Part shown: piece by piece, positions 11,103 to 23,190 of the stretch
Position numbering within the stretch: the first letter of the stretch is position 1
Layout: each line of letters starts with the position of its first letter
DNA from: Symbiodinium natans
Taxonomy: Eukaryota > Sar > Dinophyceae > Suessiales > Symbiodiniaceae
Assembly: GCA_905221605.1 (NCBI GenBank)
Contig: CAJNDS010000478.1
Coordinates: 2,501 to 66,500, forward strand
Length of the DNA stretch: 64,000 bases
Reading direction: 5' to 3'
Notes under the pieces: generated by a model
Database searches by the model: none
What the model was told of the DNA's origin: nothing
Seen by the model: only the letters and a program-made list of their open reading frames with translations
Translations under genes and position numbers: made by a program

Positions 11103-12233
11103 GCAAGACCATGCCAGCAAGCTTGGCGCATGAGCCACAGCCAGGTGCCCTCAAGCGTGGCGGCCGAAACTCAACCACCACACCTTGACAGGGAGCAGGG
11201 TGGCAGATTGCTGTGCCCAAGACTGAGATTCGTAGATTCTGGAGGAAGTTTCGGGATTCACTGATGATTTAAGTTTTGCATGGAAGAGTTTCTGCTGTTC
11301 TTCTGACTCAGGAGAAGTCCTGTGAGCTCTTCACATGCACTGGAGTCTACCGTTCTAACGAGGCAGGGCCCCATTTCAGGAACCTCTGCAGGAGGTCCTA
11401 GCATTGGTCTGCGTGTCATCTTGTGTTTTTGCGCGACTCAGCATATCCCGTGCATGTCGAGGCCTACTGGGGCAACGTTGGGGACTCCCCTCAGGTGTGC
11501 TGCGACAAAATGTGCGGGCCAGGCGCCCAATAGGTGAGAGCAGTTCAAGCACATGGGCATGGCAATGGCAGAGACATGATCTGATGCTCGGCAGAATTGC
11601 ATTCAATATAAATGGAATGAGATCCCCGGTGTCCAGGTCCGATTTCGAGTGTGACCGGGGATATGTTTTGGCTGACGCAACAGCCGCCGGCGTAACCAAA
11701 GAGGATCGGGCTGATATAGATGTGCTGATGCCGAAACATAGACGGATCAATTGCTCGCCTCCTGAAAAAGGACTGCTGCAAGCCCAAGTGCGAGCTGTTC
11801 ACTTGCACAGCACCTTGGGCACCGAGCGCTGCGAAGAAGGATGTGGTGGCTTGGCTTCATGTTGCAAGGTCGTGCCTGGTTGTTATTGGAGGCAGACTCA
11901 TTGATGGACCAACCTGAAAAATTCAACGTTTTGTGTGCATTGCTCCGTCATTCCTCTGACTTTGTCAGCTTCGCAAGTAGACGCACCCTTGCAATACATT
12001 CTGCTCCTTTTCCTCAGCGAGAAATTCATCCCATTCTGGGAGAAGTAGACAAACGCCCGAAGCTTCTTGCCTTCATGGGCTGAAACCGAGGCCCTTAAAG
12101 CAAAAAGCCTTCAGGGCCTTAAGGCTCGAATTTTGTTGGTACTCTAGCGGATGACCCAGACAAACCTAGCAAACCGAATCGGACAAGCCCGTGGACTATC
12201 TATCACGAAGTTTGCTTGAGGCCTCGTTTCATT
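11103..12233. other. No secure gene
   Basis: A plus frame at 11404-11904 is open for 166 codons and ends in a Cys-rich stretch, but the opposite strand is equally open and I recognise no domain. Confidence 0.35.
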
Positions 12234-12348
12234 CCCTAAACCCTAAACCCTAAACCCTGGACCCTAAACCCTAAACCCTAAACCCTAAGCCCTAAGCCCT
12301 AAGCCCTAAGCCCTAAGCCCTAAGCCCTAAGCCCTAAGCCCTAAGCCC
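12234..12348 (-). repeat. Interstitial telomere-like tract switching to a CCCTAAG variant
   Basis: Begins with about seven CCCTAAA units (one CCCTGGA variant), then changes abruptly to nine consecutive perfect CCCTAAG units. A homogeneous variant block implies local expansion of one mutated unit. Confidence 0.9.
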
Positions 12349-12838
12349 GAATAGAACCGGGGCTTCCTGGGTTCTCTGGGCGTGTAGCTCCGTCCAAGCT
12401 TCCTAGAACACAAGGCTCGAAAATTTGAAGCCTGTAGCGTCTTACCGCCTTTTTCTTACCCCTCCTTCCCCCCCTCTTACCCCTTACCCCCCTCTTACCC
12501 CCTCTTACCACCCTCTGACCCCACTCTTCCTCTATACTCCCCCTGCTTTGCTGGGCTGAAACCAAAGGCCCTGGACGAAGGCGAAACTTTATTAGCTAAG
12601 TTTTCTGCAGCCAGCTGAAGCGAGAAGGGCCAGAGGTTGCAGCTAACCCGATTGAAAGAGCCTCCCGTCCAAAAACTGCAGATTCTTGCTGGTGACCTCA
12701 ACAAACTTAGAAAATTGAGTACGCCCGGAATCTTGAGATCATGGCGGGCAGCACCATCAACAGGATGTGACAGGAAACAGAATCCCCCTTGCGTCCCCTG
12801 GCTCTCTGTCAGCAGCGATGAGATTTCAACATGATTAT
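12349..12838. other. No recognisable gene
   Basis: Contains a C/T-rich stretch at about 12450-12545 made of CCCCTCTTAC-like units; nothing else supported. Confidence 0.4.
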
Positions 12839-12925
12839 GGGTTTAGGGTTGAGGGCTAGGGTTTAGGGTTTTGGGTTTAGGGTTTAGGGTTTAAAGTTAG
12901 GGTTTAGGGTTTAGGGTTTAGGGTT
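12839..12925 (+). repeat. Interstitial telomere-like tract
   Basis: GGGTTTA units on the plus strand with a few variants, opposite in orientation to the tract at 12,234. The two tracts face each other across about 490 bp. Confidence 0.85.
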
Positions 12926-13707
12926 ACCACGTTGCCCTTTGCTTTGGTGCTTGCTTTCTGCTTCGTCCAGGTCTCCAGCACCGCAGAGGCCAGCGCGGTC
13001 TGGCACACGATGTTCTATCATGTTCTCATCTAGCATAGAATGGCATAGGCGTTGGCATCAAAGAAGAGTGTTCGAGACTCTGTTAGTGCAGTGTCGGCTG
13101 TTTTGGCTTGCAGAGAGGACTTACTGGAACTTACTGTGCAGATCTGTACAGGAACCAATAAGACGCGAGTCATCCCAGGGGTTTGGAAAGGCGAAAGGTT
13201 GCTAGCGCACCATCAAAAATGGAAATGTGCGTGCAGGAAGTTCGTTCCTTTCCCTTCCGGGCGTTCCCTGTGTGCTGTTGATGTTCGAAATTTTTCAATC
13301 CGTCGGTTGTCATTGATGGCTTGTTTGGCAGGATTGCTGTGACCAAACCTGCCACAGCCTTAGCACCATGAGGTTTTAAGATGGTTGCAGAGAGGCTGGT
13401 TGTGGCACGGCTCCCCGCACAACAAAGGTGCAGCAGTGAACTGCTCTGTCCCGGGTTGGACAGCGAATGAGAGCAAAGCTCTCATTGTTGGCAACACTGT
13501 GGAGGATGCCTGCATTCTTGATTCCATGCCGAATTCTATCATAACTTGCAGCTGGTCCTGTTGACAGGATTGCTGCGCACCACTGTGCGGCAACGCTGAA
13601 GAAATCAAATGCCCGCAAAACTTTGCTGTCAAGCCAGAAGACGAGAACAAGACGGGTGGCACAGAGGCAAGAAGGGCCAAGAGATTGTATTGTGTACATG
13701 GCAGTGT

Positions 13708-13751
<44 letters not shown>

Positions 13752-15059
13752 TTTGTGCCAGTCTGTGCCAGGTGTGCTGCCACAAACAGTGCAAAGCCCA
13801 CGATTGCAGCCCGGGCTGGGCACCAGACGACTCCAAGGCCAGAGGAGGGAACATTTTTTGGGGTGTGGAAAGTGGCATCCGCGGTCATCTACCTTTTTTT
13901 TCGGAGAGCTGATCAGCAGCTGAGTCTTGAAAGGCACCTACGGGCATCTTGTTCTTTTTCAAGTTGCGCCCGCGCGCCCGCACACGCCCGCGGGGGGCAA
14001 CCAATAATGTTTTTTTGCTGGGGCAACCAATATGTTTTCGCCCCATCTGCCCCGCTCGCTTGTCCGGAAGAGTTAATTGATAATGCCTCACTACGAAAAG
14101 CTAATTCATTTTGCCCCACTTGTCCCTTGACTCACTTCCCCACTTGCCCCACGCTTGCCTGCGGGCACCTTCCCCCACCTAGGGAGAGGGGGGGAAGACT
14201 GGCCAGGAAGGGCAGAGTTTGTACGGGAGGGGGGAGGGGGGCAAGGACACAGAGAGCTTCCGCAACAAGAAAGTCGCCCCACCGTTCGAGCAAAAAATTG
14301 ACTTGTCCCATGAGCCGCGGCTGGGAAAAGGGGGGAAGGGGGCCCAGAAGCACAACGTACGGGGGTGCGGGGCAGGGTAAGAAACAGAAGAAGGAGAAAT
14401 GGAGGGCGGGACAAGGAAAGTCTGCATCGTCCGCAGAAAATTGCAGAAATTGAGGCAGTATCAGCGATGTGCGGTCGGCGTTACCGTCGTCCGCCCTATT
14501 CCTAAAACAAGGCAAGCTAAAGCCATCGCCTTCGGCGTTGACCGGGGTGCCCGTGCGGCTCAGAGTCCGACAGAATCGAAGCCCCGAAAACTTCTGAGAA
14601 CTTCTACGCTAAACATGTTAAACCCTACACACGCTGAACCCAGGCGAACGAAACCGTTGAGATGGGAGACTTGGCTCCATGTCAAATCACGCCGGTCATG
14701 TTGGGCATATGCTGCGCAAGTTCGTGCTTCGCTTTGGAAAATTGTTGCTAGGGCATACTAATGCCCAACCCCCTTGTGATGTGTGTACGAAAAGGGTGCC
14801 AGTCTAATTCTGGGATTCAATCAGCGTCCCAGCATCACTATGCTTTCAAGCGGGGCCCCCGCACCCCACCTTCGCTTGTTCCTTTCTTGACACCCGTCTC
14901 CTGTTCAGGGTCGCACCACACTCACCCAGCTAAGCTAGCTTTCGTTGGAGAGGCCCTGCCCCTCAAGTGATAGCTTCACCGGTGCGATAAAGGACCTAAA
15001 GTCGAGAGCACTGAGCAACTGCAAACTACAGTAAGCCGTGAATGTTGTGCAGCTTCTGG
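12926..15059. other. Gene-poor stretch
   Basis: Open frames near 13052-13342, 13360-13890 and 14132-14515 show no domain. The longer ones around 13.6-13.9 kb are extended by the GT repeat, those at 14.1-14.4 kb by G/C-rich low complexity. Confidence 0.4.
13709..13748 (+). repeat. (GT)n microsatellite
   Basis: About 20 GT dinucleotides in a row. Confidence 0.95.
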
Positions 15060-15071
15060 TTAATCTGCATA

Positions 15072-16062
15072 CAGGCAGATGACTTTGCCGACTCGGATGA
15101 GGTGCGCGCAGCTGTAAGTTGGATCGCGGTGATAAAGCCCTCCGCCGCCAGCATGTGGAGGCTTGCTGCGTGAAGACCTGCAAGCTGTTTGAGTGCCCGA
15201 AGAAAGAGGGTTGGGCAGCAAATGAACTTGCGGCCAGCACTATCGGCAGCAGACTCAGATGCTTCAGTAGGAAGCAGGAGACAGTTCTGAAAGCGTCCAC
15301 TCCAGCTCAGCGCCCGCTTCGCCACTTCGCCACGTCGCTCTCAGAGTCTCAAGGCGACAACGAGACCGTGTGCTGCTCTCCTACATGCAAGCAGTTCACT
15401 TGCAACGCCACGGAGGGCTGGCTGAAAGATGGGACCGGCAAATCTTGGAACGCAGTCACACAGAGCGAGTGTGTCAGTAGTGCTACTCAGTTGTGCTCTG
15501 GGAAGGTGTGCATGCGCCGGTAAAATTAGGGTAGTTCGTGGGAATCTCCTGACAGCTGGTGCAGGACTGACAAAGACGATGAAGTGGCATCTGAAGCGGA
15601 CAAGTGCTGCGTTCCTGTGGGTCACCAAGTTCCCGAGCTTGTCGACCCATGCCGTCCAGCGCTGTGTATCGCTGCGTGAGGCTTGCAGCAGGTATGTATG
15701 CAGCGCTGGCCACATGCCAATCCCGGATGCTGCCACGGTTCCTGGAGCAAGCAACGAGGCCTGTGCGAGTGTGCAAGTGCCACAGAGTTTGAGATCACGG
15801 TTGCATTTCCCGAGCTGGATTGGGAAAGGTTTGCTGTGAAAGCAAAAGATGCGACACCGTGCGGAAGAACATGACCAAGCTGGGCGACGACGAGTACTGC
15901 TGCTTGGCATCGATGGGTGAAGCGTCCAGAAGAGTCCCGAACGCCCGAACGACCTGCCGAAACCCGGTGAAGCGATCTGTTCTTCGCAATCTGGGCTTCG
16001 CAATCTGCCCCCATGACCAGGCAACGGTCAAACGGAAGAGGACTGCGAGAAGAAGTTCATAA
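15072..16062 (+). CDS. Cysteine-rich CCxxxC-repeat protein, split gene, boundaries uncertain
   Basis: Plus-strand stretches carry a repeated cysteine pattern. At about 15153-15230 the frame reads ACCVKTCKLFECP followed by a Gly-Trp. At about 15360-15480 it reads VCCSPTCKQFTCNATEGW, so both have C-C-x3-C-x3-[FE]-x-C then G-W. Further downstream, separate frames read CSAGHMPIPDAATVPG (about 15700-15750) and VCCESKRCD...YCC (about 15828-15905), consistent with more repeats in later exons. A GTAAGT at 15113 after an acidic stretch could be a donor site. Tandem Cys-rich repeats of this style are common in dinoflagellate gene models; their role is unknown to me, though extracellular or lumenal disulfide-bonded modules are plausible. 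No signal peptide is visible because the 5' end is not resolved. Confidence 0.45.
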
Positions 16063-17246
16063 AGCAGCTTGGCAAGGGAGAGTCGAGTAGAACAGTAGCG
16101 TCCTGCGGAGTGCCTAGCAAAGTGCCGAGTTGAAAAGGATATGGTAAGAAGTATAAAAAAGTCGCGAAGTGACGATCTACTCAATGCCACGACTGTCACT
16201 TCGCCCAAGGTACACTAACAAGAGCGAGGTAAAGACCGCCAAGGGCAAGGTCAAAACTGTCAAAACGACTACCATTGTGGCGTCCAGAGCTTATTGGAGA
16301 AACAGAACACATGAAAGCACAGTGCATTTGACTACCGCAAGTGTGCTCTTGTTTACTCTTGTTCGACAATATGCACGCTAGTGCGCCGTCTCGGCCTGGC
16401 CCGGTTCTGCTGGTGCTAGGGGTTCTTCTGCCCAGTCCACTGCACGGGTCCATAGCGTGCCGAGAGGAGGTTCATGCATGTCTGTCAGGGTCCATGCGGA
16501 GGTCCATCCAGTGACCAGTCCACAGAGGGGCCAGGAAGGGGTCTGTGAGGGGCGGTCCCAGCGCACGTGGGCTTTCATAGCCAGGACACCAGGCATGTGA
16601 ACGGCAGGGGATAGAAAGAAGGCGGATGAAGGCGAAGGGGCCCTTCCTTTCATTTCTCCCTTCCCAGCTCGTTTCTTCTCCCTTTTTCTCTTCTATGACA
16701 CATCAGAGGAAACTGGACGTTTTAGTCTCCTACCAGGGCCCCAAACCAAAACACAGAGTTTGAAGTTTGGCTTGTGGGGTGGGTGAGAGGAGGAGGAGGA
16801 GGACGAGGAGGAGGCTTGTTCCATTATGCCAAGCGCCTTAAACCTGCCTCGTCGGATCAGTTGCCAGTTGTCAGGGCATTGAACTGATCCCATGGCTGTT
16901 GGGCAAATCGAGGTGCACCTACAACACCACCTACAACCTTTGCCGCTATGACACGGCTCGACCAATCAAGGGTGGCTGCAGTGGTGTCTGAGACACTGCA
17001 CGAAGCCACGCGCTGATGCATCGACTTGCATCGACTGATAAAAAAAGAGACTTGCATCGCCCCATGCCAATTTGCATCGTGGTCGGAGACTGTCGGAGCT
17101 GGTCCCAGCCACCGAAAGCCAGAGCCTGGGAGCAGGGCGGGGCTGTCCGAGGCCTGAGACGGTGGATCTCCTCTGCTCAAACCAGCTCCCCAAGGCTTCA
17201 GGACACGGATTCCGCAGTGTTGCGCAGTGTGAATGTGCTTGAGTCA
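16063..17246. other. No recognisable gene
   Basis: Contains a GAGGAG-rich patch near 16785-16815; no domain in any frame. Confidence 0.4.
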
Positions 17247-17352
17247 CTTGGGGGTTTACCAATATAGGGGACCCCGAAAAGAGACCCCCAAAGAGCAGGA
17301 TTCCCTTTTATTCGCACCCCAATCAGGTACCCCGAACTTCGGAAACCCCCCA
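17247..17352. mobile_element. MITE-like palindromic element, family 1
   Basis: The left arm GGGGGTTTACCAATATAGGGG is mirrored by the right end, which read on the minus strand gives GGGGTTTCCGAAGTTCGGGG. That minus-strand arm closely resembles the left arm of the element at 5,919, including a following ATTGGGG. Core is short and non-coding. Confidence 0.45.
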
Positions 17353-18623
17353 CTACTCGCTGAGTGATGCAGGAAGAGAGGACTGCTGGGCCTTTGGCAC
17401 CCCTGGGGTTGGTTTCGGCCCCGTGGGGGAGCTGGGCTCAGATTGCTCAGCACAAGTGCCATGACTCCCGACTCCTTTGACACCAAAAGAACTCCCTCCC
17501 TTGAGGCTTGTACTTGTCTCCAAGTCGGTAATCAGGATAAATCTGAACACCACAAGACGAGAATGAGAACGCCTTTCACAAAGGCAGACTTTCAAACGGA
17601 GTTGCAGCATGCAACATCCCGGCTAAACGCATGAAACGAGGCGAGGCGAGGCTTCAAACCCCTTCCTAGTGGGTAAGTGCTCGTCCTGTGTGGTGCTCAG
17701 CGCGTTGCATCACGTCGCAAGCTTGCACCCAAAACGAGCCCGGCGCCTGGGCGAGAGCCACAGAGCCGCAGGCACCACAACTCCCAAGCATAACTATACT
17801 GTGTGCTTTCTACTTTATTGAGCGCTTTAGACCCCAAGAGGATGGATTTCATGTTTCCAATCCATATGATTTACAATAATGCTGCTCCGGCCCTCATAAG
17901 CATCGGAGACCATTGACAAGCACTCCAGTAAGCCCAGGGCAAAACGCGGGCGAAAAGTTGGATCTTTTCATGGTGTTTATTGTGCATTGTTGTCTTTCAC
18001 GTGTCGTGTTTGCACTCGTGTTCTTCCTGAGCAGCTGTATCCTTGCGCACCATGCCAGCTGAGCCTACAACCAAGTACACACCCTGTTGTCCTTTCGTGC
18101 TTTTGTGACCGCCTGAGTCCGTTTCTGTCCAGCACCCACTTCTGGACAAGGCCCGGCTTGAAGAGCATCATGTGTTGTTGTGCAAGCATTTCGCGTTTTT
18201 CGGGATTGCTCAATCGCAGGCTTTGCGACCAGGTGAATACGGTTCACCTCTTGGCTACACCCATCCCGATGCTTGCAGCACTTTCTGAGGTGTCAAATCT
18301 CATACTCTACCATGTAAAAAGTTCATACTCGGCGGCACTGAGGTTGGGGTGGCATGGCTGGAACTGCTTGGACTAACGATCCCAGCGAGGCTTGCGGAAG
18401 CTCGGAGCAATGTCGCAGCGTTGTGTAGTGCTGGCCGGTTGAACCTGAAGATTTTTTCCTCACACGGCATATTGGAATGACTCCCAAAGGCTGGCCCAAG
18501 CAAGCAGCATGTGAGAGCATTGTGTTCGCAATCCGACTTTTAAACCGTGCAAGCTTGATTCAAAGCAAAGGAATCCCTGCCAAACACATCTTGCGAGCAC
18601 GTGGCTGCGGCCCCCCTCCGCCC

Positions 18624-18624
<1 letters not shown>
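17353..18624. other. No recognisable gene
   Basis: A Pro/Ser-rich minus-strand frame at 17353-17610 is open but has no recognisable domain; nothing else supported. Confidence 0.35.

Positions 18625-18656
<32 letters not shown>
18625..18656 (+). repeat. Poly-C tract, 32 bp
   Basis: An uninterrupted run of 32 C. Length may be inaccurate in any assembly. Confidence 0.9.
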
Positions 18657-18657
<1 letters not shown>

Positions 18658-21029
18658 CGCCGCTGTTGTGTTTTAGAGTGTGGAATGCTGTGCGTCGGCG
18701 GCTGCTGGCACATCCGATTTTCGAATCAACGAGTTCAGCCGACAAGATTGCATTCCGTTTCACAAGTATGTGGTTCCAACTTTTGGAATTCCAAAATCCG
18801 TGAAGCTCCATGCCTGCAGGACATGGTTCTTCTAAGTTTCTCGCTCGTAGCTTTCGACTTGTCCACGGAGGAGGCCCGTCGAGACATGCATTGGGGACAA
18901 TTTCATGGTTGTCTTGTGGTCAGGTCCTGCGGGCAGGCGTGCGCAAAGCCATGGCTGATTTCCAGCAGGACATTTCTCGAGCTTGATGTAGTTCGCAATG
19001 AGCTTGCGTGCTTGCAAGCGCACAGCTTTGGAAGCCGAAGCACCGTGGTACCGTGGAACGCCACAAGCCTTTGCCCCGGTTTGCTCTTGCGGAAAGCATG
19101 TGCCGGATTATCGTGCAACAGGGATGGGACTCGCAGCAGACCTCTGAACGTCCACGAACATGCCGACTGGTGCACCCACTTATGACATAAAATTACAGGC
19201 CCACCCAATGTTCGAAACGAACCATGGAAGCGCTGCACACCCACAGAGCCACACGTTGCAACCGCTCATGGTAGTTTGCCGCTCGGTGGCCCTTAATTTT
19301 GTTTGACTGGGGCCACGGATCCAGACACGCACGTTAGAGCCATACGATGCCATAAACGTATACAAACGTACCCAGTTCAGGGATCCTGCAGTTTCCAGCG
19401 CTCACCGCAGAGGACTCAGCCCAGCAATGCCGACGGGCACCCAGGCAAGGGTAGCAGATGGTTGAAAGTTTTTGAAAATGCAACGCTCCTTCACAGCTGG
19501 GCGGGTTGAGCAGCCAATGCGGATACCAATTCTAAAATACCAGGGCTAGAGCGGCTAGCAGTAACCCTCCCCATCTCATAAACGGAAGCGATTTCGCTCC
19601 CCTTTGTCTGTGGACCTTAAAATTGTAGTTTCAGGGTAGGCCTACAGAAGGCCTTCACCAACCTGCTGCAGCTGCCTGTATTCGCTACGATTGCCAGCCG
19701 CTACAGTTGTAAGTGATGAACACTCACGGCAAAAATTAGTTTAACCATGCCGCTTACAGAAGAAGTACAGTCATGGCGCAGGCGGCGGTTGGACTGTGCC
19801 CGGTTCTGAAAGCTTGGTGGTCAGACTGCTTCGCCTTTGCATCATGTGGTGTGTGTTGCTGTTTTTGCACGCAAGCAACACGAATGCAGCCAGACATGCA
19901 CTCCCAGACTTCGATTAAATCGAGGTGAAGTGGCGTCGATTCTCAAACCGATTAGGCCAGTAGTATGCAGTTGTACTAGGCTTTTGTGCCCATCTGCACT
20001 CAGCATGTCCTGTGTGAATGTTCTGTGTCTTTACGGTGTATCATGTATTGCCTCCAGGTTTCTTGGGGACATGAAAGGTGCCGATTCCGGTGAGTAAGGT
20101 CAAGTCTTTGCATGCATCGTTGCATCGAGTCTGATGCTGTGTACATCCCGGTGCTCGAAATTAGTTTATGCCGCTGATGCTAGCAGTCCGATGAATCGGC
20201 TGCAAGCCACATGCAGCGCATGTACAGATGCTGGGGAGCTGCATGACAGACAAAGCGTTGCAAAACATAATCTGGCTAGATGCTTGCCTGTTGGGCACAT
20301 GCCACGTGCTGGACACATTCTCCGCGCGGCTCCACTGCCGTAGCAACGTGTGCAAAGCTAAGTGCTTTCACGATCTGCAGGAATTCCTTTAACGCCGCTG
20401 CGTCGCCTTGCACAGATCCATTCGCACATGTTGTCGTGTTTCGCATGATGTGTCATGCAACTTCAATGGCCACCGAGCATGCCTGTGGCAAGACAGCCGG
20501 TTTGCCCATGTTTGCCCGAGCCCACAAAAGCGCTCTACATTCGTGACGCCTTGCAGCATGCTCCCTTCATCGGGCTCTTGTGTGGACAGACGACGCAAGT
20601 GTGTTGCACCTCGGACGGAGTATGTCGTTGCGTTTCTCCTCAGTTCGCAGCATCGGGTTCCCATCTCCAAGTCACATGGGTTTGCTGCTGCGGGTGGCTG
20701 CGAACGCCTTCGAACTGAGCAACCGCCCAGCATTGAGGGCACAAGCGACGGTGATGCCACAGCATTGAGTGCGGACGAATTGAGTAGCAGCGTCGTCCAG
20801 CGAGATCCAGCCCGAGGACGGAACAACTCGGGGTGTGTGTAATTGCGTGCACAGTTCTTTGCACGTTGCGCAGTGCAGAGGGTGCCTCATGGCATTTCGT
20901 ACGGGTCGAGATGGGTCAAGGCGAGCATGGCATCACGGGCAAAATCTGAATCTGAGCCGACGCTTAGGCGAAATGAGCAAAGCAATGAACACCCTGAAAG
21001 CGACGGTATCGTGCGTGCCCATGTGTGGG
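18657..21029. other. Gene-poor stretch
   Basis: The plus frame through about 18780-19185 is open for over 130 codons and moderately Cys-rich, but no family is apparent. Frames at 20408-20842 are open on both strands and unconvincing. Confidence 0.35.
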
Positions 21030-21335
21030 ACCGCCGAGAGGCAGGGGCGACTGTCAGGCAGCATGTCAACGTGCTTGTCCGCGATCTTCTAATAACGTCG
21101 AGCTTCGCTGCAACGCGCGCCGATTGCAAATGGGCTCTGCATTTGGAGCGGAATGCAGGTCGACACTACGTTCTTCTCGGCCCGTACCTCCCAGGTTGCT
21201 CCCACGCAGGCGAGTCCGTGGACGAGCCGCTGGCGCACCGCCATGCGCAGCTTCTCCCGGCGGTGTCACCGGCCGCTGGGGACAAGAGGCAGCCCGTGCG
21301 CCAGCTTGCCTGTTGCGATTGGATTTTTGGGGTTT
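21030..21335 (+). pseudogene. LINE C-terminal (restriction-like endonuclease) relic
   Basis: Across shifting plus frames the order matches the C-terminal region of dinoflagellate non-LTR retrotransposons: REAGATV..HVNVLVRDL (about 21033-21090), then ANGLCIWSGMQVDTTFFSA (about 21126-21186, another frame), then a GGxTGRWGQEAA-like segment (about 21260-21300). In intact relatives these read as a CREAGAxVxTNVxVRDL block, an xANGLPLWxGxQLAVDTTLVSP block and an EVGGRWSxEA block. Frameshifts and substitutions show it is dead. Compare the copies at 24.1-24.5, 25.9-26.3 and 26.8-28.8 kb. Confidence 0.5.
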
Positions 21336-22806
21336 TAGTTTACGAGTAGTGGGCTTGTTCAAAACCTGTTGGACTTGTAGCTTATTGCAGAATCCCCTCA
21401 CCTGCGCAGATTTCGGAAGGGTCACCATACGATGTTGTTATACATGTGGCTATACAACGTCAGCTGGAGCAATGACAAGGCAAAACTCGTGCGACATGCC
21501 TCTGCACATGAGTTACGGCAGTTCACACACATCCGAGTTGGCGTCGGCATGTTAACGTGCGACAGGGCGGGTAGCGCGCAGGAGGAGGCGGAACCGGTGG
21601 CGTGCGAACGTCAGGCTGAGCCGGAGGCGGGTGAGCGCCTGGCACTTGCGCACCCTGCGCAACGGGACTCGCAAAGAAACCGGAAGAGCCGAGCACAACA
21701 GATCCAAGTGACTGGAACGTGTGGTCAGCGTTTGTTGGAATTGGGCCTGGCTTTGAATCAGTTCCTCAACTAGGCGTGGCAAGTTTTGCAAGGAGGCGAT
21801 GCATCTACTTTCTATTTGCCCGCTGCCTGTTGTCTGTAGGCTGTCGCCCGGCTGGGGCTAGCGCGTTGGACGTTGGTAAAAAGGTGCGAGGGGAGAAAAA
21901 AATCTGACCATCACATTCCGGAACAGCGTTACAGCTGGCGCCCCAGATGCCAGAGACCCTGGAAGATCACCCGAATTGCATCCAGGTGCGCACTGCGAAA
22001 CTTGCGGAGCGGGCAACGCAGGAGCTCAGGGGACCCGCTGCGGCATGACATCAATAGAAGTGCAGGTCCATGGTTCAAAGAGAAGGAGCAATGACTCACG
22101 CATGACCTGTTCGTCGCCGTGGAGGAAAACAGTCATCTGGAACAGAAGCGCCCAAAACACCATGCGCAAGGTCGGCCCTATCGACCTCCTTTCCCGCGTC
22201 CGGTGCGGCTTGGACACGGCTGGGCACCGCAGCACGCCCGAGGCCTGCTCTCGCTCAACGGCCACCGTGCGCACATCGAAAGTATGGACCCTCGCGGGCG
22301 AGCCTCATGTTACGCACGGAACCACGACGCAAAAAAACCCCAAAACGCAAAGTGACATGGCGCGAACCGGTGTGCTCATGCAAGTTGACACGCACAGGTG
22401 ATCAACTGAATGTTCCTGCATCATTACCCCCGCAGCTGGGCTCAGCGGAACCCCGATTACAGTACAAGCCGAAGCATTTGACCGCGAGTTACTTACTGCA
22501 GACTGCAGCATGTCCATGAGCAAGTGACAAACCTGCGTGGGCATTTGGAACTTGGAACGTGGTCCGGACAACGTCTGTTGTCGAACGTGGCTTGGACTAC
22601 TCGTGTCACTTGCATGAAAGGCTTGAAAGCCCCACGGGACAACTGCCTGTGTTCCGACATGCTGTCACCGCTGATTCAAAATCTGAAGCCAACCGGAGGC
22701 CGCCAACAACTTGCAACAACAAGTTTTGGTGGCCGTACACATCAAGGAGAACAACAGCGAGCCCGACGACATCATGCATTTGGGTAGCAGGTTGTGCTAC
22801 CCGCGG
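21336..22806. other. No recognisable gene
   Basis: Open frames at 21976-22401 and 22524-22790 lack recognisable features. Part may be older retroelement debris. Confidence 0.35.
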
Positions 22807-22975
22807 GTAGGTTAAGTCGTATCTTCTTGTGTGAAGTCGTATCTCGGGCGCGTGCACACTGGGGATTCGCTAGGTTAACTCACATCTTTGCGCATGAAGT
22901 CACATCTCCCCAGTGACACGCGGCCGCGAGCGAAGTCACATCACCCCGCGTAAAATCGCATCAATGTGTTGAAGC
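22807..22975 (+). repeat. Six dispersed copies of a GAAGTCACATC-like motif
   Basis: Degenerate 11-12-bp copies occur about every 20-40 bp: AAGTCGTATC twice, AACTCACATC, GAAGTCACATC twice, and AAATCGCATC. Spacing is irregular, so this is not a simple tandem array. Confidence 0.6.
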
Positions 22976-23001
22976 CGTTCCCCCAATGTGCACGCGCCGC
23001 A

Positions 23002-23190
23002 CGCGCATGTTCTCGACACACATGCAAAATACGCATTTGTCACCGCACGCCGGGGAGGGGAGCACATTTGTGTGAGCACAAAGACAGCAATTGAGAGACT
23101 TGGACCTCAAACAACCGCGTTCGGTCAGTAGTCGCGCGACATGCACATGTTCCCGACACGCAAGCAAAGTATGCAGTTGGCACTACACGC
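23002..23190 (+). repeat. Two diverged direct repeats of about 50 bp
   Basis: The segment GCATGTTCTCGACACACATG... at about 23003-23052 recurs as ACATGTTCCCGACACGCAAG... at about 23142-23190, roughly 139 bp apart, with substitutions but no large gaps. Confidence 0.55.
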
